NCBI GenBank assembly: GCA_944325065.1
Contig: CALUYS010000002.1
Location: 62,001-126,000, forward strand
Length of the DNA: 64,000 nt
Source of the DNA: Candidatus Gastranaerophilales bacterium
GTDB taxonomy: Bacteria > Cyanobacteriota > Vampirovibrionia > Gastranaerophilales > Gastranaerophilaceae
Reading direction: 5' to 3'
The stretch's first letter is position 1. Each line of letters opens with the position of its first letter. This document shows positions 35,299-43,166 of the stretch, in pieces. A program made the translations under genes and the position numbers. Under the pieces are notes generated by a model. It searched no databases and was not told the origin of the DNA. It worked only from the letters and a program-made list of their open reading frames with translations.

Positions 35299-36378
35299 TT
35301 AATTTAAAATTTCTTTATTACTTTCTTTACTTTGATTGCTTTTAACACGTGCAAGAAAACTAAGCAATAGCATAAATACAGAAAATGCAACTGCATATAA
35401 AAAGTATTTAATAAATGAAGCATTTACAATAATAACAGCAAGTGTACCCATTGCTATTGCGACTAAAACAAGTATCAAAACTGTTTTATTTTGTGAAAAA
35501 CCTGCTTTTAATAATTTATGGTGAATATGTTCTGCATCAGCAATAAAAGGAGACGATCCTTTCAATATGCGTCGTAATGATGAAAATGTAATATCAATAA
35601 TAGGTACAGCTAGGACAAACAGCGGAACAATCATTGATAAAGCTGCAGTTTTCATTACACCTGTTATTGATAAAGTTGCAAGTAAGAATCCACCGAATAA
35701 AGCACCACTATCACCCATAAATATTTTAGCAGGGTTAAAATTATAAGTCAGAAATGCAAGCATTGAACCAGCTAAAATAAAGGCGATTAAAGCACTTATA
35801 GGACTTGAAGGAACCATAGTGACAGCTATAAGTCCTAAAGTAACTGAACTTACTGTGATTATTGAACCAGCTAAACCATCCACACCATCAATAAAATTAA
35901 CAGCGTTGCTTATTCCAACAATCCATAATATTGTTACAATGTATGAAAAGACTAAATTCAAAGTTATTGGATCTCCAAATGGATTAAATATTGACTCAAT
36001 TCGAATACCTAGTAAAAATACTATTGTGGCTATTGCAATTTGTATAAAAAGCTTAAATTTAGCTTTTAAGCAATATATATCATCAACAAGTCCGAGTAAA
36101 AACATTAAACTACTTCCAAGCAATATGCCAGAAAGTAATGAACCATAAGGATAATAACTTAATACGACAAGAAGCAAGAATGTGAGCATTGTTGATACCC
36201 ATATTGCAATACCGCCAAGTCTTGATATTGGATGAGAATGTATTTTTCTTTCACCAGGCATGTCAACTAAATTATTTTTCCTTGAAAAATAAATTACAAA
36301 CGGCACAACAAACACACCTAAAAGGTATGAAATTATTGCACCTATTATATGAGCTTCATTTAATTGAATTATTGTCAT
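35299..36378 (-). CDS. wecA: WecA/TagO-type UDP-GlcNAc:undecaprenyl-phosphate GlcNAc-1-P transferase
   Basis: A 359-residue integral membrane enzyme of the MraY/WecA family with about ten membrane helices. It starts O-antigen, teichoic-acid-like or other glycan synthesis on undecaprenyl phosphate. RKNNLVDMPGERKIHSHP-like sequence with PISRLGGIAI, LGLVDD (catalytic Asp pair), NAVNFIDGVDGLAG and IFMGDSGALF are WecA/TagO signatures, and DAEHIHHKLL is the loop that favours WecA/TagO over MraY. It sits between glyA and def in a tight operon. Confidence 0.9.
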   Translation of the reverse strand: MTIIQLNEAHIIGAIISYLLGVFVVPFVIYFSRKNNLVDMPGERKIHSHPISRLGGIAIWVSTMLTFLLLVVLSYYPYGSLLSGILLGSSLMFLLGLVDDIYCLKAKFKLFIQIAIATIVFLLGIRIESIFNPFGDPITLNLVFSYIVTILWIVGISNAVNFIDGVDGLAGSIITVSSVTLGLIAVTMVPSSPISALIAFILAGSMLAFLTYNFNPAKIFMGDSGALFGGFLLATLSITGVMKTAALSMIVPLFVLAVPIIDITFSSLRRILKGSSPFIADAEHIHHKLLKAGFSQNKTVLILVLVAIAMGTLAVIIVNASFIKYFLYAVAFSVFMLLLSFLARVKSNQSKESNKEILN

Positions 36379-36387
36379 AATATAATT

Positions 36388-37626
36388 TTAATACAAAGGA
36401 TATTTATTTAAAAGTGTTTTTACCTCAAGTTTTAAATTATCTAATATTTTTTCATCGTTACTGTTTTTAACAGCTTCTGCAATAATTTTTCCTAAAGTTT
36501 TCATATCATTTTCATTAAATCCTCGAGTTGTAATTGCAGCAACACCAAGTCTAACCCCACTTGTTACGAAAGGACTTTGCGGGTCATCTGGAACTGTATT
36601 TTTATTTGCTGTTATATGTATTTTCTCAAGGATGTTGGCTATATCTTTTCCTGTTTTGTTAAATTTTGTTAAGTTCATTGTCATTAAATGATTTTCTGTC
36701 ATTTGTCCAACGATATCCATACCATTATCCATTAATGATTGACATAATGCTTTTGCATTTTTAATAATATTTTGTGCGTATAATTTAAAATCATCAGATA
36801 AAGCTTCTTTTAACGCAACGGCCTTAGCGGCTATAATATGTTCTAATGGTCCACCTTGAACTCCTGGAAATACTGCTTTATCAATACCTTGAGCATGTTT
36901 TTCTTTACACATAATTATTCCACCTCTTGGTCCTCTTAAAGTTTTATGTGTGGTTGTTGTAACAAAATCAGCATAAGGAATAGGACTTGGATGATAACCT
37001 GTTGCAACAAGTGCGGCAATATGTGCAATGTCTGCCATAAGGAAGGCATTTACGCTTTTTGCTATTTTTGCAAAACGTTCAAAATTAATAATTTTAGAAT
37101 AATTGCTTGCACCACAAATTATAAGTTTTGGTTTATATTCTTTAGCAAGTGCTTCAACTTTGTCATAATCAATTTCACCATCTTTATTAACTCCATAGCT
37201 TATAATATTAAAATAAAGACCTGAAAAATTAACAGGTGAACCATGTGTTAAATGACCACCATTTGATAAATCCATGCCTAAAACTGTATCACCTGACTTT
37301 AAAGCATATAAAAATACCGCCATATTTGCTTGTGCTCCACTATGAGGTTGAACATTAGCATGTTCAGCACCAAAAAGTTTTTTTGCACGTTCTTGAGCAA
37401 TCTCTTCTATTTTGTCTACGACTTCGCAACCGTTATAAAAACGTTTATAAGGCTTACCTTCAGCATACTTGTTTGTTAAAACACTTCCACAAGCTTCCAT
37501 AACAGCACAAGATGTAAAATTTTCACTTGCAATAAGCTCGATTGTATTTTGTTGACGAAAAAGTTCTTCTTTTATTAAATTATAAATTTCATTATCAGTC
37601 TGTTTTAATGTATCTAAAATAGGCAT
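36388..37626 (-). CDS. glyA: Serine hydroxymethyltransferase
   Basis: A 412-residue PLP enzyme converting serine and THF to glycine and 5,10-methylene-THF. The sequence [27 protein letters not shown], the PLP lysine in [14 protein letters not shown] and [14 protein letters not shown] are standard. It provides one-carbon units that the downstream fmt step needs. First gene of a compact five-gene leftward operon with gaps of 8-15 bases; the promoter should lie in 37630-37740. Confidence 0.97.
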   Translation of the reverse strand: MPILDTLKQTDNEIYNLIKEELFRQQNTIELIASENFTSCAVMEACGSVLTNKYAEGKPYKRFYNGCEVVDKIEEIAQERAKKLFGAEHANVQPHSGAQANMAVFLYALKSGDTVLGMDLSNGGHLTHGSPVNFSGLYFNIISYGVNKDGEIDYDKVEALAKEYKPKLIICGASNYSKIINFERFAKIAKSVNAFLMADIAHIAALVATGYHPSPIPYADFVTTTTHKTLRGPRGGIIMCKEKHAQGIDKAVFPGVQGGPLEHIIAAKAVALKEALSDDFKLYAQNIIKNAKALCQSLMDNGMDIVGQMTENHLMTMNLTKFNKTGKDIANILEKIHITANKNTVPDDPQSPFVTSGVRLGVAAITTRGFNENDMKTLGKIIAEAVKNSNDEKILDNLKLEVKTLLNKYPLY

Positions 37627-37740
37627 TAATATTACTCCTTATTAATTCAAATAACTATCTAATTATAACATGTTTAAAATAAAAATAAATAAGAATTATT
37701 GCAAAAATTTTACAATAATCATATTTTTATTAAAAATTTA

Positions 37741-37769
37741 TTGACAAATTTACTTTAACGTTGTAATAT
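37741..37769 (+). promoter_or_regulatory. Near-consensus promoter of the BlaI/CopY-like gene
   Basis: TTGACA (37741-37746), a 17-base spacer and TAATAT (37764-37769). The spacer region holds an imperfect ACAA...TTGT inverted pair that could be an autoregulatory operator, as BlaI-family repressors bind TACA-N-TGTA-like dyads. Confidence 0.75.
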
Positions 37770-37817
37770 TAATCAAAACTTATTTAGAAATCAGGGAGAA
37801 AAAGGGAGACGAAATTT

Positions 37818-38162
37818 ATGAATTACACACATGGTAGTCTTGAAAATCATATTATGAATGTGGTTTGGGCTTTGGAAGAAGACAATCAAGATATTAATAT
37901 CTGCGTTAATACTGTTTTAGAAAGAATGAACGGTAATGGCTCAACAAGAGCTTATACTACAGTTAAAACTGTTATGGATCGTTTGGTTAACAAAGAATTA
38001 TTAACTCGTTACAAAGTTGGTAAAAAATTCTGTTATAAATCAACATCTTCTCGTATGCAGATGGGTAAGTTGGCTATTCAAAAATTGGCAAGTCAATATT
38101 TCCGCAACGATTTGGGATCATTAGCTCAAACTGTTGAGAAAGAATTCAATCAAGCTTTATAG
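37818..38162 (+). CDS. BlaI/MecI/CopY-family repressor
   Basis: A 114-residue winged-helix protein: SLENHIMNVVWALEE, VLERMN, then the recognition helix AYTTVKTVMDRLVNKELL and wing TRYKVGKKFCYKS, all typical of BlaI/MecI/CopY. The C-terminal dimer helices are shorter than in BlaI and carry no CopY-type C-x-C-x(4)-C-x-C tail, so direct copper sensing in the CopY manner is unlikely. No BlaR1 sensor protease is adjacent. A strong promoter and GGGAGA ribosome site precede it. It may form an operon with the next gene. Confidence 0.85.
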   Translation: MNYTHGSLENHIMNVVWALEEDNQDINICVNTVLERMNGNGSTRAYTTVKTVMDRLVNKELLTRYKVGKKFCYKSTSSRMQMGKLAIQKLASQYFRNDLGSLAQTVEKEFNQAL

Positions 38163-38199
38163 TATTTAAATATTTTGTTTGTTCTTTAAAAAATAAGTA

Positions 38200-38574
38200 A
38201 TGTTAGACAAAGACATTATTAGTGCTAGAAAAAAAGTTGGTGATTTAATAATAAAGGTCTTGACACGTAATTTAAGTGTCAAAAATGCTTTATTATTATT
38301 TCCTAAAGGTTTTACCGATGCTTCTTTAAAATGTGCTTGGCATGCTATATGTCATTTTGAAGCAGATGAAGATATTCGTAAAAATGATTTATTTTATAAA
38401 GAAGAACAGGATAATTATTTAGAAATGCTTTCTAATATTTTAATCCAAGGTGAACCTATCCCTCAAGATATTTTAGCTGATTATAAAGATTATTATAAAG
38501 ATGCTAATGTGCCAATTGATAAAGGTCTAAAAGGATTTTTTCAAAGTATTTTACGATTCTTAAATGTCAAATGA
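38200..38574 (+). CDS. Unknown 124-aa protein
   Basis: A helical protein of unknown function (MLDKDIISARKKVGDLIIKV...), with a conserved-looking FPKGFTDASLKCAWHAICHFEADED core and an acidic, Tyr-rich second half (LADYKDYYKDA). No membrane segment. It follows the BlaI-like gene after 37 bases and ends within a terminator hairpin, suggesting a two-gene transcript. Confidence 0.65.
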   Translation: MLDKDIISARKKVGDLIIKVLTRNLSVKNALLLFPKGFTDASLKCAWHAICHFEADEDIRKNDLFYKEEQDNYLEMLSNILIQGEPIPQDILADYKDYYKDANVPIDKGLKGFFQSILRFLNVK

Positions 38575-38596
38575 TTTAAATCACTTGACATTTTTT
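38562..38596 (+). terminator. Rho-independent terminator overlapping the gene end
   Basis: The arms AAATGTCAAATGA (38562-38574) and TCACTTGACATTT (38581-38593) pair over 12 of 13 bases, followed by T runs. The left arm includes the stop codon of the 124-residue gene; the right arm contains the -35 box of the next promoter. Confidence 0.75.
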
Positions 38597-38613
38597 CTAT
38601 TTTTATATAATAT
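38585..38613 (+). promoter_or_regulatory. Near-consensus promoter of the Cys-rich protein gene
   Basis: TTGACA (38585-38590), 17-base spacer, TAATAT (38608-38613). Transcription would begin near 38620, just before the G-tract operator, and would give a long (about 170-base) 5' leader. Confidence 0.75.
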
Positions 38614-38628
38614 ATTTTTGTACTTTAT

Positions 38629-38645
38629 CCACCATAGGGGGGTGG
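38629..38645. promoter_or_regulatory. Putative CsoR operator (G-tract inverted repeat)
   Basis: CCACC-N7-GGTGG with the G-rich centre ATAGGGG, followed by GGTA, in otherwise very AT-rich DNA. CsoR/RcnR-type repressors are known to bind G/C-tract dyads of this sort flanked by TA steps. It lies about 16 bases downstream of the -10 box, where a bound repressor would block transcription, and a copper-type csoR gene lies 550 bases downstream. Confidence 0.55.
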
Positions 38646-38648
38646 GGT

Positions 38649-38699
38649 ATGAAACAAAATATAATCCCTCAAAAAAGTAAATGTCAATCGTGGTGTTAA
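38649..38699 (+). CDS. Possible 16-aa leader peptide ending in Cys
   Basis: ATG at 38649 follows an AGGGGGG Shine-Dalgarno-like tract by six bases and encodes MKQNIIPQKSKCQSWC then TAA. It lies in the untranslated leader of the Cys-rich protein gene. A Cys- and Trp-containing leader peptide could couple translation to downstream expression, but the G tract is as easily explained by the operator alone. Confidence 0.25.
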   Translation: MKQNIIPQKSKCQSWC

Positions 38700-38792
38700 A
38701 GATAAAGCAATACAAAAATGATGAATATTTATTAAAGTATTAAAGGCAAAATCCACAAGTCATATAAATATTAGTTGAAAAAGGAGAAAAAA

Positions 38793-39095
38793 ATGAAAAA
38801 ATTATTTACAACTTTATCGTTAGTTTTAATGTTTGCTTTATTAGCAATTAATGTTTCATTTGCAGAAGAAAATAACTGTACAAAATGTGATTGTGCTAAA
38901 AAATGCAATTGTGAATGCCACAAAGTCATTAAAAAATGTGATTGCAAATGTGATGATGATTGTAATTGTAATTGTTGTAAAGAAGGTAATTGCAAATGTG
39001 AAGATAAAAACTGCGAATGTGTAAAAAATAATAATTGCCAACATAAACAAAGTTGTGATTGTAAAAAAATGAATAAAAATAAAAAATCTAAATAG
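38793..39095 (+). CDS. Secreted cysteine-rich, metallothionein-like protein
   Basis: A 100-residue protein with a clear signal peptide (KKLFTTLSLVLMFALLAINV, cleavage after SFA) and a mature part of about 76 residues containing 20 cysteines, mostly in C-x-C and C-x2-C pairs with Lys, Asp and His (NCTKCDCAKKCNCECH). This is what a metal-binding, thiol-rich periplasmic or surface protein looks like; there is no sequence match I can name. AGGAG is seven bases before the ATG, which is preferred to an upstream TTG. A near-consensus promoter, a putative CsoR operator and a downstream csoR gene suggest metal-induced expression. Confidence 0.75.
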   Translation: MKKLFTTLSLVLMFALLAINVSFAEENNCTKCDCAKKCNCECHKVIKKCDCKCDDDCNCNCCKEGNCKCEDKNCECVKNNNCQHKQSCDCKKMNKNKKSK

Positions 39096-39129
39096 TTTTT
39101 ATTTTCTATAACTAAGCTTTAACCACAGA

Positions 39130-39159
39130 AAAAGCACTCTTTCTTTTAAGAGTGCTTTT
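39130..39159 (+). terminator. Terminator after the Cys-rich gene
   Basis: Perfect 12-base inverted repeat (AAAAGCACTCTT 39130-39141 and its complement 39148-39159, loop of six) with a T-rich 3' side. It separates the Cys-rich gene from csoR. Confidence 0.85.
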
Positions 39160-39198
39160 GTGCTATTATTTATTTTATTATATAGGAATTTTTTATTA

Positions 39199-39468
39199 AT
39201 GCATGATGATAAACAAATTAAAATATTGTTAAAAACAGCTCGTGGGCAGATTGATGGAATGCTAAAAATGATAGACGAAAATCGTGATTGTATCGATATT
39301 TCAACTCAACTTATGGCAACTCAGTCAATACTTAAGAAAATTAATTTATTAATTTTGTCAAATCATTTAAATCATTGTGTTCGTGAGACTTTTGAAAATA
39401 ATGATGAAGCTCAAAAACAGAATAAAATCGATGAAATTATATTAATATTAAATAAACTTTTAAAATAG
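39199..39468 (+). CDS. csoR: CsoR-type copper-sensing repressor
   Basis: An 89-residue all-helical protein of the CsoR/RcnR/FrmR family: KTARGQIDGMLKMIDENRDC then DISTQLMATQSILKKIN and NHLNHCV. Cys31, His56 and Cys60 have exactly the C-x24-H-x3-C spacing of the Cu(I) site in CsoR, and no N-terminal His of the RcnR/nickel type is in place beyond His2. Copper binding releases such proteins from DNA. The ATG at 39199 is preferred to a GTG at 39160 lying in the terminator. It is the likely regulator of the Cys-rich gene upstream. No copper ATPase gene is in the window. Confidence 0.88.
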   Translation: MHDDKQIKILLKTARGQIDGMLKMIDENRDCIDISTQLMATQSILKKINLLILSNHLNHCVRETFENNDEAQKQNKIDEIILILNKLLK

Positions 39469-39487
39469 AATTTAAAATGAGAATATA

Positions 39488-39521
39488 AAAAAGTCCTCTT
39501 TATTAATAAAGAGGACTTTTT
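39488..39521. terminator. Bidirectional terminator between csoR and hppA
   Basis: A perfect palindrome of 17-base arms centred at 39504/39505, with core AGTCCTCTTT and its complement and A/T runs on both ends, lies between convergent genes. Confidence 0.88.
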
Positions 39522-39539
39522 AGTTTGTATTAAAATAAA

Positions 39540-41957
39540 CTAATTTTCTTGATGTTCTTTAATTCTCATACCGTAGAAGGATCTCCATACAAAGAATAAT
39601 GCAACTATAAAGAAGAATATAGCTACATAAGGAGCTATGTTTTGAAATTTTGCTGAAATGGCAATTTCCATAGCAAGTAAACCAAATAGAGTTGTAAATT
39701 TAATTATAGGATTCATGGCAACAGATGATGTATCTTTAAACGGGTCACCAACTGTATCACCAACAACTGTTGCATCATGAAGCGGTGTACCTTTTACTTT
39801 TAAGTCTACTTCAACTATTTTTTTTGCATTATCCCAACAACCGCCTGCATTCGCCATAAATACAGCTTGGAATAATCCGAATACGGCAATTGCTATTAAA
39901 TAACTTATAAATAAAGAAATAGCATCCGCTGATTTTATTGGTGATGAGAAAAATGCAAAAGCTAAAGCAAATGAAAATAATGCTATAAAAATATTAAACA
40001 TACCACTTTGAGCATATTGTGTACATATTTTAACGACTTCTTTTGAGTTTTCAATATTTGCTTTGCCGCCTTCTTTGTTTAAATCTATATGTTCTTTTAT
40101 ATACTTAACAGCACGGTGAGCTCCTGTTGTAACAGCCTGCATTGAGCTTCCAGTGAACCAATAAATTACAGCACCGCCTAAAATAAAACCAATAAGTGTA
40201 TAAGGATTTAACAAGTTCAAAATAGATTCAGGTTTCAACGATAACGTATTTTGAATTAACAAAATAAGTGAGAAAATCATTGTAGTAGCACCAACAACAG
40301 CTGTAGCTATAAGAACAGGTTTTGAAGTTGCTTTAAAGGTGTTTCCTGCTCCATCATTTTCTTCAAGTATTGTTTTTGCACTTTCAAAATCAGGTTTAAA
40401 ACCATATTCTTCTTCGATTTTTGAAGCAATATTTTCTTCTTCCTCAATCAATGAAAGCTCATAAACGCTTTGAGCGTTGTCTGTAACTGGACCATAGCTA
40501 TCAACTGCAATTGTAATTGGTCCCATACCAAGAAAACCGAATGCAACTAAACCAAAAGCAAAGATTGAAGCATATATCATCATTTCATTTGGTATTGCAA
40601 GGCTGGCAAAATAAGATATAACCATTAGTACAACAATAATAAGTCCAATCCAAAATGAACTAAAGTTCCCTGAAACAAGACCTGAAAGAATTGTTAATGA
40701 TGAACCGCCTTCTCGTGATGCATTTACCACTTCAACTGTATGACAAGCTTTTGTTGAGGTAAACATTTTTGTAAATTCAGGGATTAATGAAGCTCCTAAT
40801 GTTCCACAACTAATAATTGTTGATAACACCCACCATAAATTTGGTCCTAAATTTTTAAGTAAAGCATAGCTTACACCAAAAGTCATAATAATAGATAATA
40901 TTGAAGTTAACCAGATTAAAGAAGTTAAAGGTTTTTCAAAATCCATTGTTTTAGCTTCTTTATACTTAATATTTGTAAAAAATTCATTAATCTTATAAGC
41001 AACAACTGAAGTTATAATCATAAGAAATCTCATTGTAAATATCCAGGTTAATAATGGAATTTGATACTTAGGTTGAACAGCAAGAAGTATAAAGCTTACA
41101 AGAGCAACACCAGTTACCCCATAAGTTTCAAATCCGTCAGCTGTCGGACCAATGCTGTCTCCAGCATTATCACCTGTACAATCAGCAATAACTCCAGGGT
41201 TTCTTGGATCATCCTCTTTGATATTAAATTCAATTTTCATTAAATCGGACCCAATATCTGCAATTTTGGTAAAAATACCGCCAGCCACACGGAGAGCACT
41301 AGCACCAAGAGATTCACCTATCGCAAAACCTATAAAACAAGCACCGGCAAGGTTCCCTGGAACAAAAAGCAAAATTGTAAGCATTAAAATAAGCTCAACA
41401 CTTACAAGCAAGACACCAATGCTCATACCTACATTTAACGGTATATTCATAACTTCAAGTGGCTTGCCTTTTAATGAAGCAAAAGCAGTTCTTGCATTTG
41501 CAAGCGTGTTCATACGTATGCCATACCAAGCGACACCATATGAGCCCAAAATACCAATAACAGACCACAACAAAATTGTTGCAACACCCATTATTCCCAT
41601 ACCTTGAAGAATGCCGAAGTAAAACGCTATACAGATTGCAATAAAAAATTCAAGCAAAAATAAAAATTTACCTTGTTGAATAAGGTAGGTTTTACAAGTT
41701 TCAAAAATCAAATTGCCAACGTTTAACATTAAAGGGTGAGCTTTAATATTTTTAACTTTCACAAATTCAATTAAACCATAAATAAGTCCTAAAAAGCTAA
41801 TTCCAATGCCCAGCAAAAGTAAATTAAAACTTTGCGGATGGTTTGAAAAGTTAGGTACAACCAAATCCGCTTCACCTGCAAATGTGCAACAACCTGATAG
41901 AAACATTGTTACAAAAGCAGATAAAACAAAATGGTTAAATTTCTTTTTTAAATCCAT
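39540..41957 (-). CDS. hppA: Membrane proton-pumping pyrophosphatase
   Basis: An 805-residue integral membrane H+-PPase with about 16 helices, which uses pyrophosphate hydrolysis to pump protons across the inner membrane. The pyrophosphate/Mg site is visible in EDDPRNPGVIADCTGDNAGDS (in two parts: DDPRNPGVIAD and DNAGDSIGPTADGFE), GPVTDNAQ, and DTVGDPFKDT. The position that separates K+-dependent (Ala) from K+-independent (Lys) forms reads GNTFKA, with Lys, suggesting the K+-independent class. The N-terminal 60 residues are longer than in many homologues. Monocistronic. Confidence 0.92.
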   Translation of the reverse strand: MDLKKKFNHFVLSAFVTMFLSGCCTFAGEADLVVPNFSNHPQSFNLLLLGIGISFLGLIYGLIEFVKVKNIKAHPLMLNVGNLIFETCKTYLIQQGKFLFLLEFFIAICIAFYFGILQGMGIMGVATILLWSVIGILGSYGVAWYGIRMNTLANARTAFASLKGKPLEVMNIPLNVGMSIGVLLVSVELILMLTILLFVPGNLAGACFIGFAIGESLGASALRVAGGIFTKIADIGSDLMKIEFNIKEDDPRNPGVIADCTGDNAGDSIGPTADGFETYGVTGVALVSFILLAVQPKYQIPLLTWIFTMRFLMIITSVVAYKINEFFTNIKYKEAKTMDFEKPLTSLIWLTSILSIIMTFGVSYALLKNLGPNLWWVLSTIISCGTLGASLIPEFTKMFTSTKACHTVEVVNASREGGSSLTILSGLVSGNFSSFWIGLIIVVLMVISYFASLAIPNEMMIYASIFAFGLVAFGFLGMGPITIAVDSYGPVTDNAQSVYELSLIEEEENIASKIEEEYGFKPDFESAKTILEENDGAGNTFKATSKPVLIATAVVGATTMIFSLILLIQNTLSLKPESILNLLNPYTLIGFILGGAVIYWFTGSSMQAVTTGAHRAVKYIKEHIDLNKEGGKANIENSKEVVKICTQYAQSGMFNIFIALFSFALAFAFFSSPIKSADAISLFISYLIAIAVFGLFQAVFMANAGGCWDNAKKIVEVDLKVKGTPLHDATVVGDTVGDPFKDTSSVAMNPIIKFTTLFGLLAMEIAISAKFQNIAPYVAIFFFIVALFFVWRSFYGMRIKEHQEN

Positions 41958-42012
41958 TTTTTTCCTCTATCTTCCTATTTTCAATAATACATTCAAATTA
42001 TAATGGTTTTTT

Positions 42013-42051
42013 ATAAAACAATCAATACATATTGTGTACTGATTGTTTTAT
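42013..42051 (-). terminator. Hairpin after HD-domain gene
   Basis: ATAAAACAATCA (42013-42024) pairs with its exact complement at 42040-42051 around a 15-base loop. It lies between the stop of the HD-domain gene and the hppA start, so it may end the HD transcript or act in the hppA leader. The trailing U tract is weak. Confidence 0.5.
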
Positions 42052-42060
42052 AGTTATTTA

Positions 42061-43038
42061 TTATTTTAATTTAAAAGGAAATGGAATCTTAGATAGTTGG
42101 GATTTCATTGTTGATTCGGACTGAGTTAAGTTTTGAACTAAACGTTCAAGCATTGGTATACTTTTACCTTCAATCTTTGACATAAAATTGGGATGGTTTT
42201 GTAAAATTTGCGGATTGCCATTTAAATCAGCTTTACCTAAAATTTTAAGCATTGTTAAAAATTTATTTGGATCTTTTTCTTTAGCACATAATTTTGCTAT
42301 TTCATTTGCACTTGCACTGTAGTCTATATATTGATTAAAATGGTGGTTATATATTAAATTTGATATTGTAGTACGATCATCTTCAGTATATTCAGGAAGA
42401 TTTTTTAATGCTTGATAAGCAAATGCTGCACCTTTTTGGGGATGAAAAAAATCACGTCCCCCTGCCTTTTTTTGAATGTCATGCATTAATGCTGCAGTAA
42501 GTAATAATTTTTTATCGTGATTATCTAGTGTTTTAAAATCGGGATCATTATATACACTTTTTGTAACAGCAAGGATGTGCTTATCAACAGTATAAGAATG
42601 ACCCAATTGTTGTCTTCCTATTGTGTTTATCAAGCCTGGGATTTTTTTGAATATTTTTTTTAATGCTTGTGTTTGTTTTTCATTAGCACCTGTTATTTTT
42701 AAATTTTCATTTGTCGTACCTGATATTTCAAGTGTGTCAAAATCAAGATCTTTTATATCGCTAACAGTGTTTAGCAATTCATTATGGTCAATAAAATTTA
42801 CCGGAAGATTAGAAGGACTTCCAACATTATCTGTGTGGTGGCTTTTTGGTCTACTAGGTCTAGCAAGAATTGTTGTATTCTTTACCGCAGGACGCATTGT
42901 ATTTGATGAATTATCAGCTTGCGTAGTTTGTGAGGTATTATTCGTACTAGAATTAGAAGGACTTCCAACATTATCTGTGTGGTGGCTTTTTTGTATTCTA
43001 GAATTAGCTGAAATTGGGTTATAAAAATTTATACTCAT
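42061..43038 (-). CDS. HD-domain protein with duplicated N-terminal segment
   Basis: A 325-residue protein. Residues 1-80 are polar and contain KSHHTDNVGSPSN twice (18-30 and 66-78), the result of a 40-bp DNA duplication. From about 130 on there is an HD-superfamily metal-dependent phosphohydrolase domain: LGHSYTVDKHIL, LLTAALMHDIQKK (HD pair), FFHPQKGAAFAYQAL and YNHHFNQYIDY. Such domains cleave nucleotides, RNA ends or cyclic dinucleotides; the substrate is unknown. The Ser/Asn-rich front resembles those of the SFG-tagged proteins, though SINFYNP is the only near-tag. Confidence 0.8.
   Translation of the reverse strand: MSINFYNPISANSRIQKSHHTDNVGSPSNSSTNNTSQTTQADNSSNTMRPAVKNTTILARPSRPKSHHTDNVGSPSNLPVNFIDHNELLNTVSDIKDLDFDTLEISGTTNENLKITGANEKQTQALKKIFKKIPGLINTIGRQQLGHSYTVDKHILAVTKSVYNDPDFKTLDNHDKKLLLTAALMHDIQKKAGGRDFFHPQKGAAFAYQALKNLPEYTEDDRTTISNLIYNHHFNQYIDYSASANEIAKLCAKEKDPNKFLTMLKILGKADLNGNPQILQNHPNFMSKIEGKSIPMLERLVQNLTQSESTMKSQLSKIPFPFKLK
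42808..42847. repeat. 40-bp direct repeat, copy 1
   Basis: Forty bases beginning ATTAGAAGGACTTCC and ending GTGGTGGCTTTTT are identical to 42952-42991. The two copies are 144 bases apart, a multiple of three, inside the HD-domain gene. Confidence 0.95.
42952..42991. repeat. 40-bp direct repeat, copy 2
   Basis: Identical to 42808-42847. Recombination between copies would remove 48 codons in frame. Confidence 0.95.
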
Positions 43039-43166
43039 TTTTATATTTCTCCTATATTCTACAATTATAATAAAGTGTAAATAAAATTATTGATATTTTT
43101 TTTATTAAAAATTTACAAAATGTAACATAAAACGAAAATTAATTTATTTTTGATAAAATATAAATT

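Noticed and set aside
41152-41607. A 151-codon rightward open frame antisense to the pyrophosphatase
   Set aside because: Antisense by-product of conserved membrane-protein codons; no start signals.
42623-43024. A 133-codon rightward frame across the 40-bp repeats
   Set aside because: It is opposite the HD-domain gene, which has clear conserved motifs.
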